Source: a virus. Taken from it: DNA of 24,613 bases. Positions 24,188 through 24,613 of the stretch are shown here, piece by piece; the first letter of the stretch is position 1, and each line of letters begins with the position of its first letter. The notes below the pieces were generated by a model, which saw nothing but the letters and a program-made list of their open reading frames with translations, made no database searches and was not told the DNA's origin. The position numbers and the translations under genes were made by a program. Where the stretch lies: the IMG/VR virus record IMGVR_UViG_3300033153_001741, positions 1 through 24,613 of that record; one strand, 5' to 3'.

Positions 24188-24289
24188 ATGCCCAAAATAT
24201 ACTACGACACAAACGAAGCCCCTATACTCGCCTCCGTTATAATAGTACTGCTCCTAGTCCTCCTAGTAGTAACTACCCCCTCCATATAA
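24188..24289 (+). CDS. Candidate 33-aa single-span membrane microprotein
   Basis: On the strand opposite to all other genes, ATG at 24188 opens a frame MPKIYYDTNEAP followed by a continuous hydrophobic stretch ILASVIIVLLLVLLVV (residues 13-28) and TTPSI, ending TAA. A polar N-terminus, a single hydrophobic span of about 16-18 residues and a short end make a classic small membrane peptide. No Shine-Dalgarno lies upstream, but phage genes here lack one as well. The codons are C- and A-ending, unlike the surrounding genes, and the segment lies in a G-poor strand where stop codons are not rare, so the open frame is mildly informative only. Roles such as a lysis/spanin-type or superinfection peptide are guesses. 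Confidence 0.4.
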   Translation: MPKIYYDTNEAPILASVIIVLLLVLLVVTTPSI

Positions 24290-24294
24290 AACTA

Positions 24295-24303
24295 CCCCCC
24301 CCC
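24295..24303. repeat. C9 homopolymer
   Basis: Nine C residues follow the microORF stop by 5 nt and precede TAAAAAGG. Such a run is a sequencing and assembly trouble spot and may vary in length. Confidence 0.85.
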
Positions 24304-24613
24304 TAAAAAGGTAACGCACCTCTGTCTCGGAAGACTATTATAGGTGTAATCTAAAAAGATTCCAAAGGTTGGATTACCCCCCTTGTTCTCTGCCACGTGC
24401 TACTCAGAATATGGAACCATGTTGATACTCGGTCACAATGTCGCCTCGTAGCCTTCGCCCTTGCCTTGTGGTGACTTCGCAATGTCGCAAGCTCCTTGCT
24501 CAGTCACGGCATTACAGGTTCTGATTGCTTGGATTACTCTGAGCGTGCCTTGACTCTGCCAGAGCCACGTGCCTAGCAATCACTATCACATTAACGTTCA
24601 GTCCTGTGCGGAT
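24304..24613. other. Compositionally distinct non-coding or foreign region with inverted and direct repeats
   Basis: The region to the window edge holds no convincing gene. From 24361 to 24600 G+C is about 51% by count, against about 40% in a nearby AT-rich line. It has inverted repeats such as AATCT/AGATT, TCCAA/TTGGA and GCAAG/CTTGC (24487-24499), a GTAATC...GATTAC pair, and two direct-repeat pairs (TTGGATTAC...CCACGTGC; CAATGTCGC x2). The density of short complementary arms suits a structured RNA or a degenerate mobile or host-derived repeat. Short open frames exist on both strands but none has a good start or a family look. Confidence 0.45.
24369..24572. repeat. Two-copy degenerate direct repeat: TTGGATTAC-n-CTCTG-n-CCACGTGC
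   Basis: TTGGATTAC (24369-24377) with CTCTG and CCACGTGC (24393-24400) recurs in the same order at 24529-24537 and 24565-24572, offset by 160 and 172 nt. CAATGTCGC (24436-24444 and 24480-24488, 44-nt offset) repeats inside. Order conservation suggests a diverged tandem duplication instead of chance. Confidence 0.5.

Noticed and set aside
24604-24613. GTGCG at the window end as a group II intron 5' boundary
   Set aside because: Five bases are not diagnostic, and domain V, exon-binding sites and a reverse transcriptase are not visible in the window.
24380-24613. Short open frames on both strands (for example a minus-strand frame ending near 24350)
   Set aside because: No good start, weak amino-acid pattern, and open frames in several phases at once; better explained by low stop density in GC-richer DNA.
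1-24613. Stop-codon reassignment (TAG to Gln) as seen in some crAss-like phages
   Set aside because: No in-frame TAG is needed in any long gene, and three small genes end properly at TAG with correct spacing to the next start.
1-24613. tRNA genes, CRISPR arrays or insertion sequences
   Set aside because: No cloverleaf, regular spaced repeats or transposase seen by eye; the only repeats are the short ones listed.

Overview
The window is the virion-assembly block of a large, short-tailed (podovirus-type) phage that almost certainly infects a member of the Bacteroidota. It is most likely a crAss-like phage. The case rests on gene order (unknown small genes, TerL, portal, acidic scaffold, major capsid protein, ring/adaptor proteins, a ~1,600-residue muzzle/stabilisation-type protein, then giant internal or cargo proteins), on recognisable family motifs, and on expression signals. 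None of the starts I inspected has a clear Shine-Dalgarno sequence; the upstream stretches are A/T-rich. One intergenic gap carries a match to the Bacteroidota -7 element TAnnTTTG. No sheath, baseplate or classical tape-measure gene is present. Standard stop codons fit, with TAG, TGA and TAA all used.

Layout: everything from 23928 down to 1 is read on the minus strand as one dense, co-directional block with 1-nt TAATG overlaps and small gaps. In transcription order: a leader with two tandem hairpins (23924-23967); five small genes (82, 57, 175, 56 and 89 aa); TerL; portal; a promoter-like gap; scaffold; MCP; a 231-aa unknown; a 205-aa adaptor/ring-like protein; a 75-aa SAP/HeH-like protein; a 271-aa probable capsid decoration protein; a terminator-like hairpin; a 237-aa ring-like protein; a 150-aa protein with a TTG start; an overlapping 57-aa six-cysteine protein; a 230-aa ring-like protein; the 1,584-aa muzzle-like protein; a 1,629-aa internal protein with two different peptidoglycan hydrolase domains; and a 528-codon fragment of a further internal protein running off the left edge. 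Four small genes (11943-12116, 14173-14400 with its shorter start, 22796-22966 and 23505-23678) are easy to miss.

The right end (about 23968-24613) has no long gene. It holds an unusual plus-strand microORF for a 33-residue membrane peptide, short direct repeats, a C9 run, and a ~240-bp stretch of about 51% G+C with repeated motifs and inverted repeats that do not match the AT-rich phage genes.

How the genes work together: TerL packages DNA through the portal into a head built by the scaffold and MCP and trimmed with decoration protein. The adaptor and ring proteins extend the portal into a short tail closed by the muzzle-like protein. The large internal proteins are packaged and ejected at infection, and one of them carries the enzymes to open peptidoglycan. 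The most interesting items are this dual-hydrolase ejection protein, the cysteine-rich microprotein buried between tail-ring genes, the start-codon-sequestering leader, and the compositionally foreign right end.
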